Shown: in pieces, positions 44,988 through 54,092 of the stretch
Layout: the number at the start of each line of letters is the position of its first letter
Numbering within the stretch: the first letter of the stretch is position 1
NCBI GenBank assembly: GCA_017449525.1
Contig: JAFTFL010000011.1
Coordinates: 47,511 to 111,510 of the forward strand
Origin: Bacteroidales bacterium
GTDB taxonomy: Bacteria; Bacteroidota; Bacteroidia; Bacteroidales; P3
DNA length: 64,000 nucleotides
Reading direction: 5' to 3'
Made by a program: the position numbers and the translations under genes
The notes under the pieces: model-generated
Told to the model about the DNA's origin: nothing
The model's input: only the letters and a program-made list of their open reading frames with translations
Databases searched by the model: none

Positions 44988-46226
44988 TTAGTGTGCTTGG
45001 AGATAGAGAAGGGTGGAGCAGTTGTCGGGGCGCAGACAGCTGCAGGCGGTGCGCTGCACGTCGGCGGCTGTGATGCGGGTGTAGCGGTCCAGCTCGTTGT
45101 TAATCCACTCGAGGTGGCCTATGCGGTGTAGGTAGCAGAGGGTGGCAGCGCGGTCAGCCACTTTGTATTGCGACTGGACGAAGCTGCTCTCGGCCTTGCC
45201 AATCACCTTCTGTAGCTCGTCGGCTGGCACCGCTTCATCGCGCAGGCGGTTCAACTCATCCCACAGGGCGCGGCAGGCTGTGTCCACGTCGGTACCGTCG
45301 GTCAGTTTGCCACCCACGATGAGCAGGCCTGGGTCGACATCGCCTGTGATGTAGGCATCGGCATCGATGAAGAGACCGCTCTGCTTCACCAAGCGGTTGT
45401 ACATGCGCGACGACTTGCCATTGGAGAGCAGGTCGGTCAGCAGGTCGTAGGTGTGGAAGTCGGGGTGGGTGCGCTCGCAGATATGAAACGCCATGTAGAT
45501 GGCGTTGCTCGGCACGTTGCGGTGCAGCGTTAGAGAGCGCGGCTCGTTCTGCGGGGGCTCGACAGGCAGGTTGCGCTGAGGCGGGTTGCCAGGAGCAATG
45601 TCGCCAAACCACTTCTCGGCCAGTTGCAGGGCGCGGTCGTGGTCAATGTTGCCCGCAATGGATAGGGTGGCATTGGTGGGCACGTAGAAGGTATGGAAGA
45701 AGGCCCACACCTCGTCGAGCGTGGCCTGTTGCACATGAGCTATGTCGCTCCCAATGGTGCACCATCGGTACGGATGAACCTGGTAGCACAGGGGGCGCAG
45801 GTGCAGCCACACATCACCGTAGGGCTGGTTGATGTAGCGTTGGTGATACTCTTCGGTAACCACCTGCTTCTGCACGCGCAGCACTTCGGGGGTGAAGGCT
45901 GGCGAGCGCATGCGGTCGGACTCTAACCAAAGAGCCGTCTCTAAATACTGAGCAGGAACGGTGATGTAGTAGTTGGTGAAATCGTTGTTGGTCGAAGCGT
46001 TGCTCTCTCCCCCCGCATTGTTAACGTGCTGGTCGAAGTTGGACACATGCTCCGATCCTCCAAACATGAGGTGCTCAAACAGATGAGCAAAGCCTGTGTG
46101 GCTCGGCTGCTCGTCGCGTGCACCCACTCCGTAGAGCAGGTTGACCGTAACCATGGGGGTGGATTTGTCCTGGTGGGTAATAAGAGAAAGCCCGTTCGAT
46201 AGGGTGTGGAGTTGATAGTTAATCAT
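44988..46226 (-). CDS. M16 family zinc peptidase
   Basis: This encodes 412 residues from the ATG at 46226, chosen because homology begins there (MINYQLHTLSNGLSLI); the open frame extends upstream without family similarity. The inverted zinc motif HLFEH is at 48-52, with the third ligand Glu likely at 125 or 126 (VVTEEYHQRY). A second, inactive M16-type half follows with the usual R/Y region (SRMYNRLVKQSGL). There is no signal peptide, so it is probably cytoplasmic, or exported by an unseen route. The length is that of single-unit M16B peptidases that pair to form a chamber. It is first in the unit with the channel and T9SS plug genes, behind a leader of about 135 nt. Confidence 0.9.
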   Translation of the reverse strand: MINYQLHTLSNGLSLITHQDKSTPMVTVNLLYGVGARDEQPSHTGFAHLFEHLMFGGSEHVSNFDQHVNNAGGESNASTNNDFTNYYITVPAQYLETALWLESDRMRSPAFTPEVLRVQKQVVTEEYHQRYINQPYGDVWLHLRPLCYQVHPYRWCTIGSDIAHVQQATLDEVWAFFHTFYVPTNATLSIAGNIDHDRALQLAEKWFGDIAPGNPPQRNLPVEPPQNEPRSLTLHRNVPSNAIYMAFHICERTHPDFHTYDLLTDLLSNGKSSRMYNRLVKQSGLFIDADAYITGDVDPGLLIVGGKLTDGTDVDTACRALWDELNRLRDEAVPADELQKVIGKAESSFVQSQYKVADRAATLCYLHRIGHLEWINNELDRYTRITAADVQRTACSCLRPDNCSTLLYLQAH

Positions 46227-46364
46227 TGTGCGGGTGTAGAGGATGTGAAGCACTTCAAGGCAGGCAAGCCAATGGAAGAGGAGGCTATGGGTGGAATGTG
46301 CAGATGTGCTCTCACTATTATATACTACTATCGATGCGTGTGCGCACTCGCGCACAACGGGATG

Positions 46365-46372
46365 CAAAGGTA
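46365..46372 (-). promoter_or_regulatory. -7 box upstream of the M16/channel/plug unit
   Basis: TACCTTTG on the minus strand matches TAnnTTTG about 139 bp before the ATG. A run of A (minus strand) lies upstream instead of a clear TTG. The leader 46227-46364 shows no gene. Confidence 0.5.
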
Positions 46373-46395
46373 CGTCTTTTTTTTTACATGACTGC

Positions 46396-46426
46396 GCTGT
46401 AGGACTTGGGTGGTGTGCCGTACGGG
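46396..46426. repeat. Possible two-unit remnant of the 22-bp array family
   Basis: GCTGTAGGAC (46396) and GCCGTACGGG (46417) match array A/B/C cores but are 21 bp apart. With only two units this is weak; it lies just upstream of the M16-unit promoter. Confidence 0.4.
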
Positions 46427-46603
46427 TGCGAAGGCCGAGGAGCAGAGGGGACGATTTGGGGGACGATAAGCCGTGGCGAAGAACGGATAAAAGCATGTTG
46501 ATGTGCAATTTTTGAGAGGCGTAGTGTACTAAAAGACACTCCGTGCCGTTTTCGGTGAGCATGTGGATAGTGGAGTGGAGAACCCTCTCTGCCAGAATGA
46601 TGA

Positions 46604-49309
46604 ATGAAGATTACACGAAATAAAGAACGCAAAAAGATGAGAAAAGGAGCGAAAAGACTTGGATGGTACCGTGTGCTGATAGCGCTTGTGGCCATGATGG
46701 TGCCAGTGATTTTGATGGGACAGCCAGGAGGAGGTCCCGGAGGTCGTCCTTCGGGAGGTGGCGGATTTGGTGGGCCAGGAGGTCCAGGAGGCCCTGGTGG
46801 GCGTCCGCCTTTTGACCGCGATGGCAACCGCAGCGAACAACGGGGCCAGACGGTGCGGCAGAAAACCATCAAGACCAAGCTCACTACATATAAGGTGGTG
46901 GGTACGCTTGTTGACAGTACCAGGAATGAGTCCATGATGTACGTTACCGTCATGGTGCTGAAGCCTGAGGACAGCAGTCTGGTGAAAGGGTCGATTACCG
47001 ATGCCGACGGTTACTTTGAGGTGGGCGGACTGTCAGAAGGCAAGTACTTGATGAAGGTCTCTGCACTGGGTTACCAGACGTTGATGTTCCCCTTCTCGGT
47101 AGAGAACAATACGGCATTGGGCACGTTGCGCATGCACCCTGGAGCAACCACCATGAAGGAGGTGAAGATTACAGCCGCACGACCACTATATGCTATGGAC
47201 GGCGAGAAGCTGGTGTACAACGTTACGGAAGACCCTTCGGTGCAGGACGGTACGACGAGCGACGCGCTGCAAAATGCACCCGGGGTGGAGGTGGACATAG
47301 AGGGCAACATCACACTGCGCGGCGTGAGCAGCGTAGAGATATGGATTAATGACCGACCCTCGAAATTGAATGCGGAGAACTTGAAGACCTACCTCGAGAC
47401 TCTGCCAGCCAATGCGCTGGACCGTATAGAGACTATTACGAATCCCAGTGCAAAATATGCCACAGAAGCCGAGGCGGTCATCAATATCATCACCACGGCA
47501 CACATCAAAAAGAACCACTTCATATCGTTTGGTGCCAATGGGTCGTCGCAGCCACAGGTAAGTCCATGGATGTCCTACATGTGGGCTAACGAGAAGTTGA
47601 GCATTAACCTGTTTGCCAGTGGCCGTTACAGCAAAAGCAGTGGTAGTTCAAGCGATACGTCGGCCTACAGTCCGTTCAATGCCGATTCGTCGGCCTACAT
47701 ATTGACCGAACGCGACACATCGTCATCGCGGCGCGAGAGCGACAATTGGGGTATGACCTTTTCGGCCAACTTTGACTACTACATCGATAGTATGCGTAAC
47801 CTCTCGGGGTGGAGTTCGTTCAACTTCAACGGTACCTCGTCGGACAATACGGTGGACATGATACGCGACCGTAGGTTTGTGCCTACGCAGCACCTGTACC
47901 ATTATTTTGACACCACTTCGGGGTCGAATCGCTCCTCGTTTGGGATGGCAGGCTTGTTCTACACGCGCAAGTTTGATGAGAACGGGCACAACCTGCGCCT
48001 CAGCGCAAGAGGAAATTACAGCACCTCGAACTCCGATCAAGACTATGTGCGAGACTATGATGTGGAATACACCCCGTTCCTGGATGAGCGCAAGTACTAT
48101 TACACAAGCTCGAGTTCTTATAGTTTGGGTGTGGATGGGCGCTACAACCGTCCGCTGAGCGAGCAGTCGGAGTTGACCTTTGGGGCAGGAGTGGACTATG
48201 ATGCCTCGCACGGCCAGTTTGAACGCACCTACCTCGACGCGGCTGGTGCCGACCTGTCGAAGGACACGCTGCGTTCGTATCGAACCGCTTTCTCCAACGC
48301 CAAGGCTAATGCTGACGCAGGATGGACACGCCGCTTTGGTTTGCTCACCATGCAATTGGGGTTGGGTGTTGGATATCAGCACTATGACTTGCGCTACTAC
48401 GATAGCCCGATGCCCTTTGTGGACGACACGGCGTTCAACTTCTTCACCGTGCGCCCCTCGGTTCACCTCTCTTATCGTACACAGTCAATGCACAACTTCA
48501 AGTTGAACTACTCAATGCGAATGAGTAACCCGTCGAGCCAACAGCTCACCACCTTTAGGACCTATGGCGAGGACAGCTACTCCACGGGTAACCGCGACCT
48601 AAAGGCGTCGCGCACCCATTCGGCCGAAGCAGGCTGGACCAAGTTCTTTACCAACTTCGGCTCGGTGGGAGTGGAAGCCTATGCGCGCTATTCTGCAGCT
48701 GAAATCAGTTCGCTCACCGACGCCGAAGATGTGATAGATGAGTACTTGATGCGCACCGTATCGTTCAGCATGCCCTACAACATGGGCTCTTCCTACAGGG
48801 TGGGAACGAGTCTCAATATGACCTATCGCCCCACAGGCCTGTTTAATGTGCGCCTCTACGCCAACCTGTATGACTATGGATACTCAATGGACCGTGGTGC
48901 ACAGGGGGTGCTGAAAGACAGCAGATGGAGCTATAGTTTGCGTCTTAATTCGTGGGCGAAAATCTACCAGAACTACCAAATCTACGCCTCGGCCAACTAC
49001 TCTTCGCCCACGATTGGCCTTGCTTCGGAACGTAAGGCTCGCTACAACCTTAACTTTGGGGTACGAGCCGACTTTTTCAAGCGCAAGGTGTCGGCATTTG
49101 TACACGTGCAGGACATCTTCAACTGGGGGGCTCGCTATGGGTCGGGTAGTCGCAACACCAACCCAGCGTACACCTCCAACAGCACCGACCTGAACCTGAC
49201 GAGCCGATTCATAAGTGCTGGTATCACGTTCCGCTTTGGTAAGATGGAACTTGAGAATAAGGCCAAGGATGGCAATTCGCTCGACGATTCGTCGTCATCT
49301 GTAGAATAG
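46604..49309 (+). CDS. Outer membrane beta-barrel receptor with carboxypeptidase-like regulatory domain
   Basis: This encodes 901 residues; an ATG at 46637 could be the true start. After a signal peptide (IALVAMMVPVILMGQ) comes a Gly/Pro-rich stretch (about residues 41-70). A carboxypeptidase-D regulatory-like domain follows (about 95-185: VVGTLVDSTRNESMMYVTV, GYFEVGGLSEGKYLMKV). A TonB plug-like domain is at about 190-300 (ALQNAPGVEVDIEGNITLRG, EAVINIIT). The remaining ~600 residues form a beta-barrel ending in FRFGKMELEN, with Ser/Asp after it. This is the Bacteroidetes outer-membrane beta-barrel family related to TonB receptors; the substrate is unknown. No SusD-like partner is present. 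A terminator-like hairpin follows. Confidence 0.85.
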   Translation: MKITRNKERKKMRKGAKRLGWYRVLIALVAMMVPVILMGQPGGGPGGRPSGGGGFGGPGGPGGPGGRPPFDRDGNRSEQRGQTVRQKTIKTKLTTYKVVGTLVDSTRNESMMYVTVMVLKPEDSSLVKGSITDADGYFEVGGLSEGKYLMKVSALGYQTLMFPFSVENNTALGTLRMHPGATTMKEVKITAARPLYAMDGEKLVYNVTEDPSVQDGTTSDALQNAPGVEVDIEGNITLRGVSSVEIWINDRPSKLNAENLKTYLETLPANALDRIETITNPSAKYATEAEAVINIITTAHIKKNHFISFGANGSSQPQVSPWMSYMWANEKLSINLFASGRYSKSSGSSSDTSAYSPFNADSSAYILTERDTSSSRRESDNWGMTFSANFDYYIDSMRNLSGWSSFNFNGTSSDNTVDMIRDRRFVPTQHLYHYFDTTSGSNRSSFGMAGLFYTRKFDENGHNLRLSARGNYSTSNSDQDYVRDYDVEYTPFLDERKYYYTSSSSYSLGVDGRYNRPLSEQSELTFGAGVDYDASHGQFERTYLDAAGADLSKDTLRSYRTAFSNAKANADAGWTRRFGLLTMQLGLGVGYQHYDLRYYDSPMPFVDDTAFNFFTVRPSVHLSYRTQSMHNFKLNYSMRMSNPSSQQLTTFRTYGEDSYSTGNRDLKASRTHSAEAGWTKFFTNFGSVGVEAYARYSAAEISSLTDAEDVIDEYLMRTVSFSMPYNMGSSYRVGTSLNMTYRPTGLFNVRLYANLYDYGYSMDRGAQGVLKDSRWSYSLRLNSWAKIYQNYQIYASANYSSPTIGLASERKARYNLNFGVRADFFKRKVSAFVHVQDIFNWGARYGSGSRNTNPAYTSNSTDLNLTSRFISAGITFRFGKMELENKAKDGNSLDDSSSSVE

Positions 49310-49342
49310 CCAGTACGAGGCTGCGAAGTGCACATAACAAGC

Positions 49343-49390
49343 GTGGCACGGTATCTTTTTTTCGACAGAAGAGAGACCGTGCCACTTATT
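49343..49390 (+). terminator. Terminator-like hairpin after the barrel gene
   Basis: GTGGCACGGT (49343-49352) pairs perfectly with ACCGTGCCAC (49376-49385) with a 23-nt loop, then TTATTTTG. Confidence 0.6.
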
Positions 49391-49481
49391 TTGTGGAGTA
49401 GAGTTGCTCTACAAGGGAAGAAAAGTTTGTACTGTAAATATCTGTCATAGAGTGTTGATGTGAAATGACATGAAAAAAGAT

Positions 49482-49512
49482 TTGGTGGAAAATATGAAAA
49501 GTTGTACTTTTG
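49482..49512 (+). promoter_or_regulatory. Promoter of tRNA-Gln
   Basis: TTG (49482-49484), 20 bp, TACTTTTG (49505-49512), 26 bp before the tRNA. Confidence 0.7.
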
Positions 49513-49538
49513 CATCCGATTTCCACGAGAGGAAATAT

Positions 49539-49609
49539 TGTCCAATGGTGTAATGGTAGCACATCTGACTCTGGATCAGCCAGTCTAGGTTCGAGTCCTG
49601 GTTGGACAA
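49539..49609 (+). tRNA. tRNA-Gln (CTG)
   Basis: The acceptor TGTCCAA pairs with TTGGACA, with A as discriminator. The D arm is GTGTAATGGTAGCAC, the anticodon loop CTCTGGA carries CTG, and the T arm includes GGTTCGAGTCC. The U1-A72 start is typical for tRNA-Gln. CCA is not encoded. Confidence 0.9.
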
Positions 49610-49611
49610 CA

Positions 49612-49646
49612 AAAGAAGAGGAACTGCAAAGCAGTTCCTCTTCTTT
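49612..49646 (+). terminator. Rho-independent terminator after tRNA-Gln
   Basis: GAAGAGGAACTGC (49615-49627) pairs perfectly with GCAGTTCCTCTTC (49631-49643) around AAA, then TTTG. Confidence 0.88.
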
Positions 49647-49654
49647 GTGATTGC

Positions 49655-49786
49655 ACCTGAGCAGGAGTTGTGATTTACTTGCGCAGAGTCTATTTTTTGC
49701 ATGTGCAGTGATTAAGCTTTGCATGTGCAAAGATAGTGATTTGTTTGTGCATTGTTTTCGTTTCTCCTGCACAGAGGTGCGGTTGG
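49655..49786. repeat. 22-bp-period tandem array E (core GCATGTGCA)
   Basis: Six units start at 49655, 49677, 49699, 49721, 49743 and 49765, each exactly 22 bp apart. Cores are ACCTGAGCA, ACTTGCGCA, GCATGTGCA (twice), GTTTGTGCA and TCCTGCACA. With flanks, TTGCATGTGCAA is an interrupted palindrome. The array fills all the space between the tRNA-Gln terminator and the stop codon of the FN3 gene at 49787. Confidence 0.85.
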
Positions 49787-50863
49787 CTAATACCATGTGC
49801 CAGTGCTGCGGTTGTAGATTTTGGAGGTGGAACCGCTGCCTTGGGCATTTTCGCCAATGATGCCTACGTAGAGGTAGCCTTGAGATGTGAAGTAGTTAGA
49901 ACAAGTGAAACTATAGCTGGTGGCGGTGCCAGAGAGGGTGGCTACATCGGTCCAATTACCATCGGACACTTTGGCTCGAACGCGGACGGAAGTGGGACGT
50001 CCGCAGCCAGATGACGACGGGAAAGTCCACGAAAGTCGACAGGTGGAGCCGCTGATGCTGGCCGTGACGGTGGGATTACACGGTGAATAGGCCACTGTGT
50101 AATTGTAGGACACGTAGGAGGAGAAACCACTTTCGCCAGCACTATTGACTGCTTTCACTTTGTAGTAGTTGTTGCCGTTGGCAGGCATAGGCACTCCGGC
50201 AGAGGTGGTGGTTACGGTGTTGACTTTGCTGTAACCGCTTGAAGAGGAGGTGGAATGGTAGATGTCGTACGAGGTGGCTCCAGTGGAGGCGTTCCATGAA
50301 AGGCGCAGGTCGGGCAGATTATTGTTGCCATAGTTCTGGATTTGTAGACCTGTGGGTGCTGATGGTTTCTGTACGGAAGAGGCGATGTTGACAGAGGTGT
50401 AGCTACTCTGTGAGCCTTCGCCGTTGCTGTTGTATGCGCTCACGCGGTAGTAGTTGGTGCCTGTCATGGGGCTTTCGTCGTAGGCAAAGGTGTTTGATGT
50501 GGAGGTCAGCCGCTGGTAACCACTCGATGAGGAGCTACTGCGGTAGACGTAGTAGCCAGTGGCATTGGTGGAACTGTTCCAGCGAATTTGTACGCGCGGA
50601 GCGCTTGATGTACCGACATTACTGCAGTTCAGTCCCGTTGGGGCAGAAGGGGTGCTATAGTCGGGCGTGGTGCCACCACCGCCACCTGTACCGCTGCCAG
50701 ATCCTCCACCGCTTCCGCCCTGTGTGTAAGGATCGTAGAAGTGTTCGTCTTCATCGTCGTTACAGCCCCACAGGAGAGCGAGGCTGCCGACGCTTATCAA
50801 GGCAAAGGTGAGTACTGCGAATCGCATGTGGTGGTGCTTGTTGTGATGTGTTTTTGTTCTCAT
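49787..50863 (-). CDS. Fibronectin type III repeat lipoprotein
   Basis: This encodes 358 residues. An N-terminal hydrophobic segment ends in LALLWGC, with Cys 34 a probable lipidation site; an ATG 12 codons in could also be the start. An acidic then Gly/Ser/Thr-rich linker (about 36-65) leads to two clear fibronectin type III domains (starting SAPTGLNCSN and SAPTGLQIQN, each with a GTNYYRV or GNNYYKV strand). A third, less regular domain (CRLSWTFPSS, VRVRAKVSDG) follows. It is probably anchored in the outer membrane and binds a protein or glycan. Ser runs (SSSSSSGY) recur in the same loop of both domains. No TAnnTTTG promoter is obvious upstream. Confidence 0.8.
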   Translation of the reverse strand: MRTKTHHNKHHHMRFAVLTFALISVGSLALLWGCNDDEDEHFYDPYTQGGSGGGSGSGTGGGGGTTPDYSTPSAPTGLNCSNVGTSSAPRVQIRWNSSTNATGYYVYRSSSSSSGYQRLTSTSNTFAYDESPMTGTNYYRVSAYNSNGEGSQSSYTSVNIASSVQKPSAPTGLQIQNYGNNNLPDLRLSWNASTGATSYDIYHSTSSSSGYSKVNTVTTTSAGVPMPANGNNYYKVKAVNSAGESGFSSYVSYNYTVAYSPCNPTVTASISGSTCRLSWTFPSSSGCGRPTSVRVRAKVSDGNWTDVATLSGTATSYSFTCSNYFTSQGYLYVGIIGENAQGSGSTSKIYNRSTGTWY

Positions 50864-51056
50864 GGTTGATTGTCTTTATTGTAATGAATTTTCCCCATGC
50901 CTGCTGCTGGGCGGTCCAAAGAGCGTTGAATACGTGCTCATTTGCTGTATTCAATGTGCTTCAGGACAGCCTCCTTTGCAGCAGGTTTCCACTTGCAGGG
51001 TGCAGAAGTATTTGGCACGGCGGGCATGGGGAAATACAGGATGATTGTTGAATTGA

Positions 51057-51287
51057 TTATACTTCTGAACAACGGTAGATGAAGTCGCCCTGCGTTGCAG
51101 TTCGAAGGTTTACCTCAATGCCTGAGCAGGTTGTGGCGTTGTAGTCTTCGGGTTTTACAGTTTGGGCTCCGACGAGGGCTCCTGAGTCTGCATCAAATTC
51201 TTGGCATGAGCAGGTGGTTTTGGAGCATCCTATGGTGCACGTTGTTGCTATCAGCAGGCAGGCTGATAGTATTGTTCTCTTATTCAT
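51057..51287 (-). CDS. Small Cys-containing lipoprotein
   Basis: This encodes 76 residues. The signal peptide ends in TTCTIGC, with lipid-attachment Cys 21. The mature ~55 residues hold Cys at about 26, 28, 54 and 73, the motif TTCSCQEFD and a C-terminal YRCSEV. I do not recognise the family. It lies 193 bp upstream of the FN3 lipoprotein gene on the same strand and may be expressed with it; the gap 50864-51056 shows no gene. Confidence 0.65.
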   Translation of the reverse strand: MNKRTILSACLLIATTCTIGCSKTTCSCQEFDADSGALVGAQTVKPEDYNATTCSGIEVNLRTATQGDFIYRCSEV

Positions 51288-51416
51288 ATTGGTTTGTGTA
51301 CTGTTGTCGCATTGTACTCATCGGTCAATTGTTTTGGTTGTTTTTGTTGTGTGCCGATATTGGTTGTAGTGCGGTATACACATAAAAAGAGCGTGGCACT
51401 TGCGTATGTCTTCATC

Positions 51417-51541
51417 GGAATCTTTGAGGTCTTCGACTACCTTTCCACCCAATTACAACGTACAAAGCCCACGCCTTGTGGCGGGTGCTCCGCGGCTCTG
51501 CTCCGGGTGGAATTTGAAGTTGTCGAAGTTTCAAAGATTCC
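51417..51541. repeat. Long imperfect inverted repeat
   Basis: The left arm (51417-51450) begins GGAATCTTTGA and ends TTCCACCC. The right arm (51505-51541) begins GGGTGGAA and ends TCAAAGATTCC, so about 34 nt can pair with few mismatches around a 54-nt GC-rich loop containing a second weaker hairpin. It lies between two minus-strand genes. It could be a MITE-like remnant or a structured RNA. The rest of 51288-51746 shows no gene. Confidence 0.6.
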
Positions 51542-51746
51542 AGAGTTTGGCTACTTTGCTTTTTCCTATTCTGTGATGTGTATACTAATTGTTGTTTATT
51601 GCTTCATTGGCAGTTGTTTTGGTGAGTATGGAGGTGGGCTTATATGCTACCTTTGAGGCGGTGTGGAGGGGACATCGCTGGTGCCCCCTCGGGTTACGCC
51701 TGCTGTGATTTAATGCAATTTGCGGTTAGGGGTGTACTCCTCTCGG

Positions 51747-54020
51747 TTACGAGTTGAGGTATTGGTCGATGGCCTGCGCGGCTTGGCGGCCTGCACCCAT
51801 GGCAAGGATGACGGTGGCTGCTCCAGTTACGGCGTCGCCTCCGGCAAAGACTCCACGGCGTGAGGTTTGGCGTGTTGTTTCGTCGATGGCTATGCCGCCG
51901 CGCGATGTGGTGTCCAATCCTGGGGTGGTGTCCTTGATTTGTGGGTTGGGGCTGGTTCCAAGGGCCATGATGATGGTTTCAAATGGAAGGGTGTATTCGC
52001 TGCCTTCTACGGGTATAGGGCTGCGGCGTCCGCGCTCATCGGGTTCGCCCAATTCCATGCGTTGGAGTCTCATGCCGCCGACGTTGCCTTGCCCATCGTT
52101 GAGGATTTCAATGGGGTTGGTGAGGTAGGCGAATTCGATGCCTTCTTGTTGGGCGTGGTGTAGCTCTTCTCGACGTGCGGGCATTTCGGCTTCGCTGCGG
52201 CGGTAGACTACGGTTACTTTGCTGCCCAGTCGCAGGGCGGTTCTGGCTGCGTCCATGGCTACGTTGCCTCCTCCGATGACGGCGACACGTTCTCCTAAGT
52301 ATATAGGTGTGGCGTATTCGGTGTCGTAGCCGTGCATGAGGTTGGTGCGGGTTAGGAGTTCATTGGCGCTGTATACGCCTACGAGTTCTTCGCCAGGGAT
52401 GCCCATGAAGCGAGGGAGGCCTGCTCCAGAGGCTACGTATACGGCTGCATAGCCTTGGTTGTCGAGGAGTTCGTCGATGGTGATGCTTTTACCGATGATG
52501 ACGTTGGTTTGTATGTCAACACCGAGCTGACGGAGTCCGTCGATTTCGGGTTCTACTACGCGGGTTTTGGGGAGGCGAAATTCGGGTATGCCGTATACGA
52601 GGACGCCACCTGCGTGGTGTAGTGCTTCGAAGATGGTTACGGCGTAGCCTTTCTTTGCGAGGTCGTTGGCGCAGGCCAGGCCACTGGGTCCGCTGCCTAT
52701 GATGGCTATTTTTTTGCCGTTGGGGGTGGGAGTTGGGGTGGGGGCGGTGCGCAGTTGGGGGTTGTTGCGCATGGTGTCAGCCACATAGCGTTCAAGGTTT
52801 CCGATGGCAATGGGTTCACCTTTTTTGCCCATGATGCAGCTGCCTTCGCATTGGTTTTCTTGAGGACATACGCGTCCGCAGATGGCTGGCAGCGAGGAGT
52901 CCATTTTGATGATGCGCTCGGCTTCAGCTATTTGGCCTTGCTTGATGGCGCTGATGAATTGGGGTATTTGGATTCCTACTGGGCAGTGCTGTACGCACAT
53001 GGGTTTTTTGCACTGTAGGCAGCGGCTGGCTTCGATGGCGGCTTGGGCGGGGGTGAATCCATGGCTTACTTCGTCGAAGTTGTGGGCTCGCCGGGTGGGG
53101 TCTTGCTCTTGGGGGTGTTGGCGGGATGCTTTGGGACCGCTGAGGGCAGCTTGTTCAAGGGCTTGGTCTACGGCGGAGGCAAGGTTGCAGTGGTGGTCGG
53201 GGGTATTGGTGGCTATGCGGTATTTTTGTTCGTCGGGACGGGCGAGGTGGCGTCGTGCTTCGTCATAGTCGACGTGGTGTCCGTCAAAGAAGGGACCGTC
53301 CATGCAGGTGAAGCGGACTTTGCCGTCCACTGTTACGCGGCAGGCACCGCACATGCCAGTGCCGTCGACCATCATGCAGTCGAGTGATACTTGGGTCGGC
53401 AGGTTGAGCTCTCGGGTTAGTTGGGCTACGAATTTCATCATGACCATGGGACCTATGGCTATGCAGAGGTCGTAGTGCTGACCGCTTTCGACGAGTTCTC
53501 TTACTTTGTCGGTTACGAGGCCTTTGTGTCCGTTGCTGCCGTCGTCAGTCATGAGGTAGAGGTTGTCGCAAACTGCGGCCATTTCGTCGGTGAAGAAGAA
53601 GATGTCTTTATTACGTGCTCCCATGACGACGTCGCACTGCAGGCCATGGCTGTGGAGCCATTTGGCTATGGGGTAGACGGGGGCTGTGCCCACGCCACCG
53701 GCCACAAGGAGTGTACGGCCGCTGTAGCCTTCGAGGATGCTGACGGGGCGTCCCAGCGGGCCGGCTATAGTGTAGAGGCTTTCGCCAGTGCGCATGGCAC
53801 TCAGCTGACGGGTGCTGTCGCCAACTACTTGGAAGATGATGGTTACGCTTTGGCGCTCCTTGTTGATGTCGGCTATGGTGAGGGGAACGCGTTCGCCTTT
53901 TTCGGTTGGTATGACGATAACGAACTGGCCAGGGAGGCCGTGCAGTGCTATCCAAGGGGATTCAACCTCCATGAGATGGACGACTGCGGTGAGTTGTTTT
54001 TTGTTTAGAATTTTATACAT
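51747..54020 (-). CDS. NfnA-NfnB-type fusion: ferredoxin-NADP reductase/glutamate synthase-like oxidoreductase
   Basis: This encodes 757 residues in two halves. Residues 1-~280 match the NfnA / DHODH electron-transfer subunit: a FAD domain (GQFVIVIPTEKGERVPLT), an NAD site (VAGGVGTAPVYPIA) and a [2Fe-2S] site (DCMMVDGTGMCGACRV, then FTC). Residues ~310-757 match NfnB / glutamate synthase small subunit: [4Fe-4S] motifs CLQCKKPMCVQHCP and CGRVCPQENQCEGSC, a FAD site (IIGSGPSGLACANDLAKKGY) and an NADPH site (VIGGGNVAMDAARTALRLG). Nfn enzymes couple NADH and reduced ferredoxin to NADP+ reduction by electron bifurcation, or the reverse. The fusion is known in Bacteroidales. It may balance the NADPH made by the neighbouring icd product. 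Confidence 0.88.
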   Translation of the reverse strand: MYKILNKKQLTAVVHLMEVESPWIALHGLPGQFVIVIPTEKGERVPLTIADINKERQSVTIIFQVVGDSTRQLSAMRTGESLYTIAGPLGRPVSILEGYSGRTLLVAGGVGTAPVYPIAKWLHSHGLQCDVVMGARNKDIFFFTDEMAAVCDNLYLMTDDGSNGHKGLVTDKVRELVESGQHYDLCIAIGPMVMMKFVAQLTRELNLPTQVSLDCMMVDGTGMCGACRVTVDGKVRFTCMDGPFFDGHHVDYDEARRHLARPDEQKYRIATNTPDHHCNLASAVDQALEQAALSGPKASRQHPQEQDPTRRAHNFDEVSHGFTPAQAAIEASRCLQCKKPMCVQHCPVGIQIPQFISAIKQGQIAEAERIIKMDSSLPAICGRVCPQENQCEGSCIMGKKGEPIAIGNLERYVADTMRNNPQLRTAPTPTPTPNGKKIAIIGSGPSGLACANDLAKKGYAVTIFEALHHAGGVLVYGIPEFRLPKTRVVEPEIDGLRQLGVDIQTNVIIGKSITIDELLDNQGYAAVYVASGAGLPRFMGIPGEELVGVYSANELLTRTNLMHGYDTEYATPIYLGERVAVIGGGNVAMDAARTALRLGSKVTVVYRRSEAEMPARREELHHAQQEGIEFAYLTNPIEILNDGQGNVGGMRLQRMELGEPDERGRRSPIPVEGSEYTLPFETIIMALGTSPNPQIKDTTPGLDTTSRGGIAIDETTRQTSRRGVFAGGDAVTGAATVILAMGAGRQAAQAIDQYLNS

Positions 54021-54084
54021 GGTATTTCTGCATACGGTTAGTTTATAGGATGTTTACTCTTTTAGCGCCTGTGCGCTGTGCATG

Positions 54085-54092
54085 CAAATGTA
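54085..54092 (-). promoter_or_regulatory. -7 box upstream of the Nfn fusion gene
   Basis: TACATTTG on the minus strand matches TAnnTTTG about 65 bp before the start at 54020. No -33 TTG is evident. Confidence 0.45.

Noticed and set aside
51288-51400. A further 22-bp array in the T/G-rich stretch
   Set aside because: Units can be drawn at 22 bp but similarity between them is too weak to separate from base composition.
51666-51690. Terminator GAGGGG/CCCCTC after the Nfn fusion gene
   Set aside because: The stem is only 6 bp with a 13-nt loop and no T tract on the minus strand.
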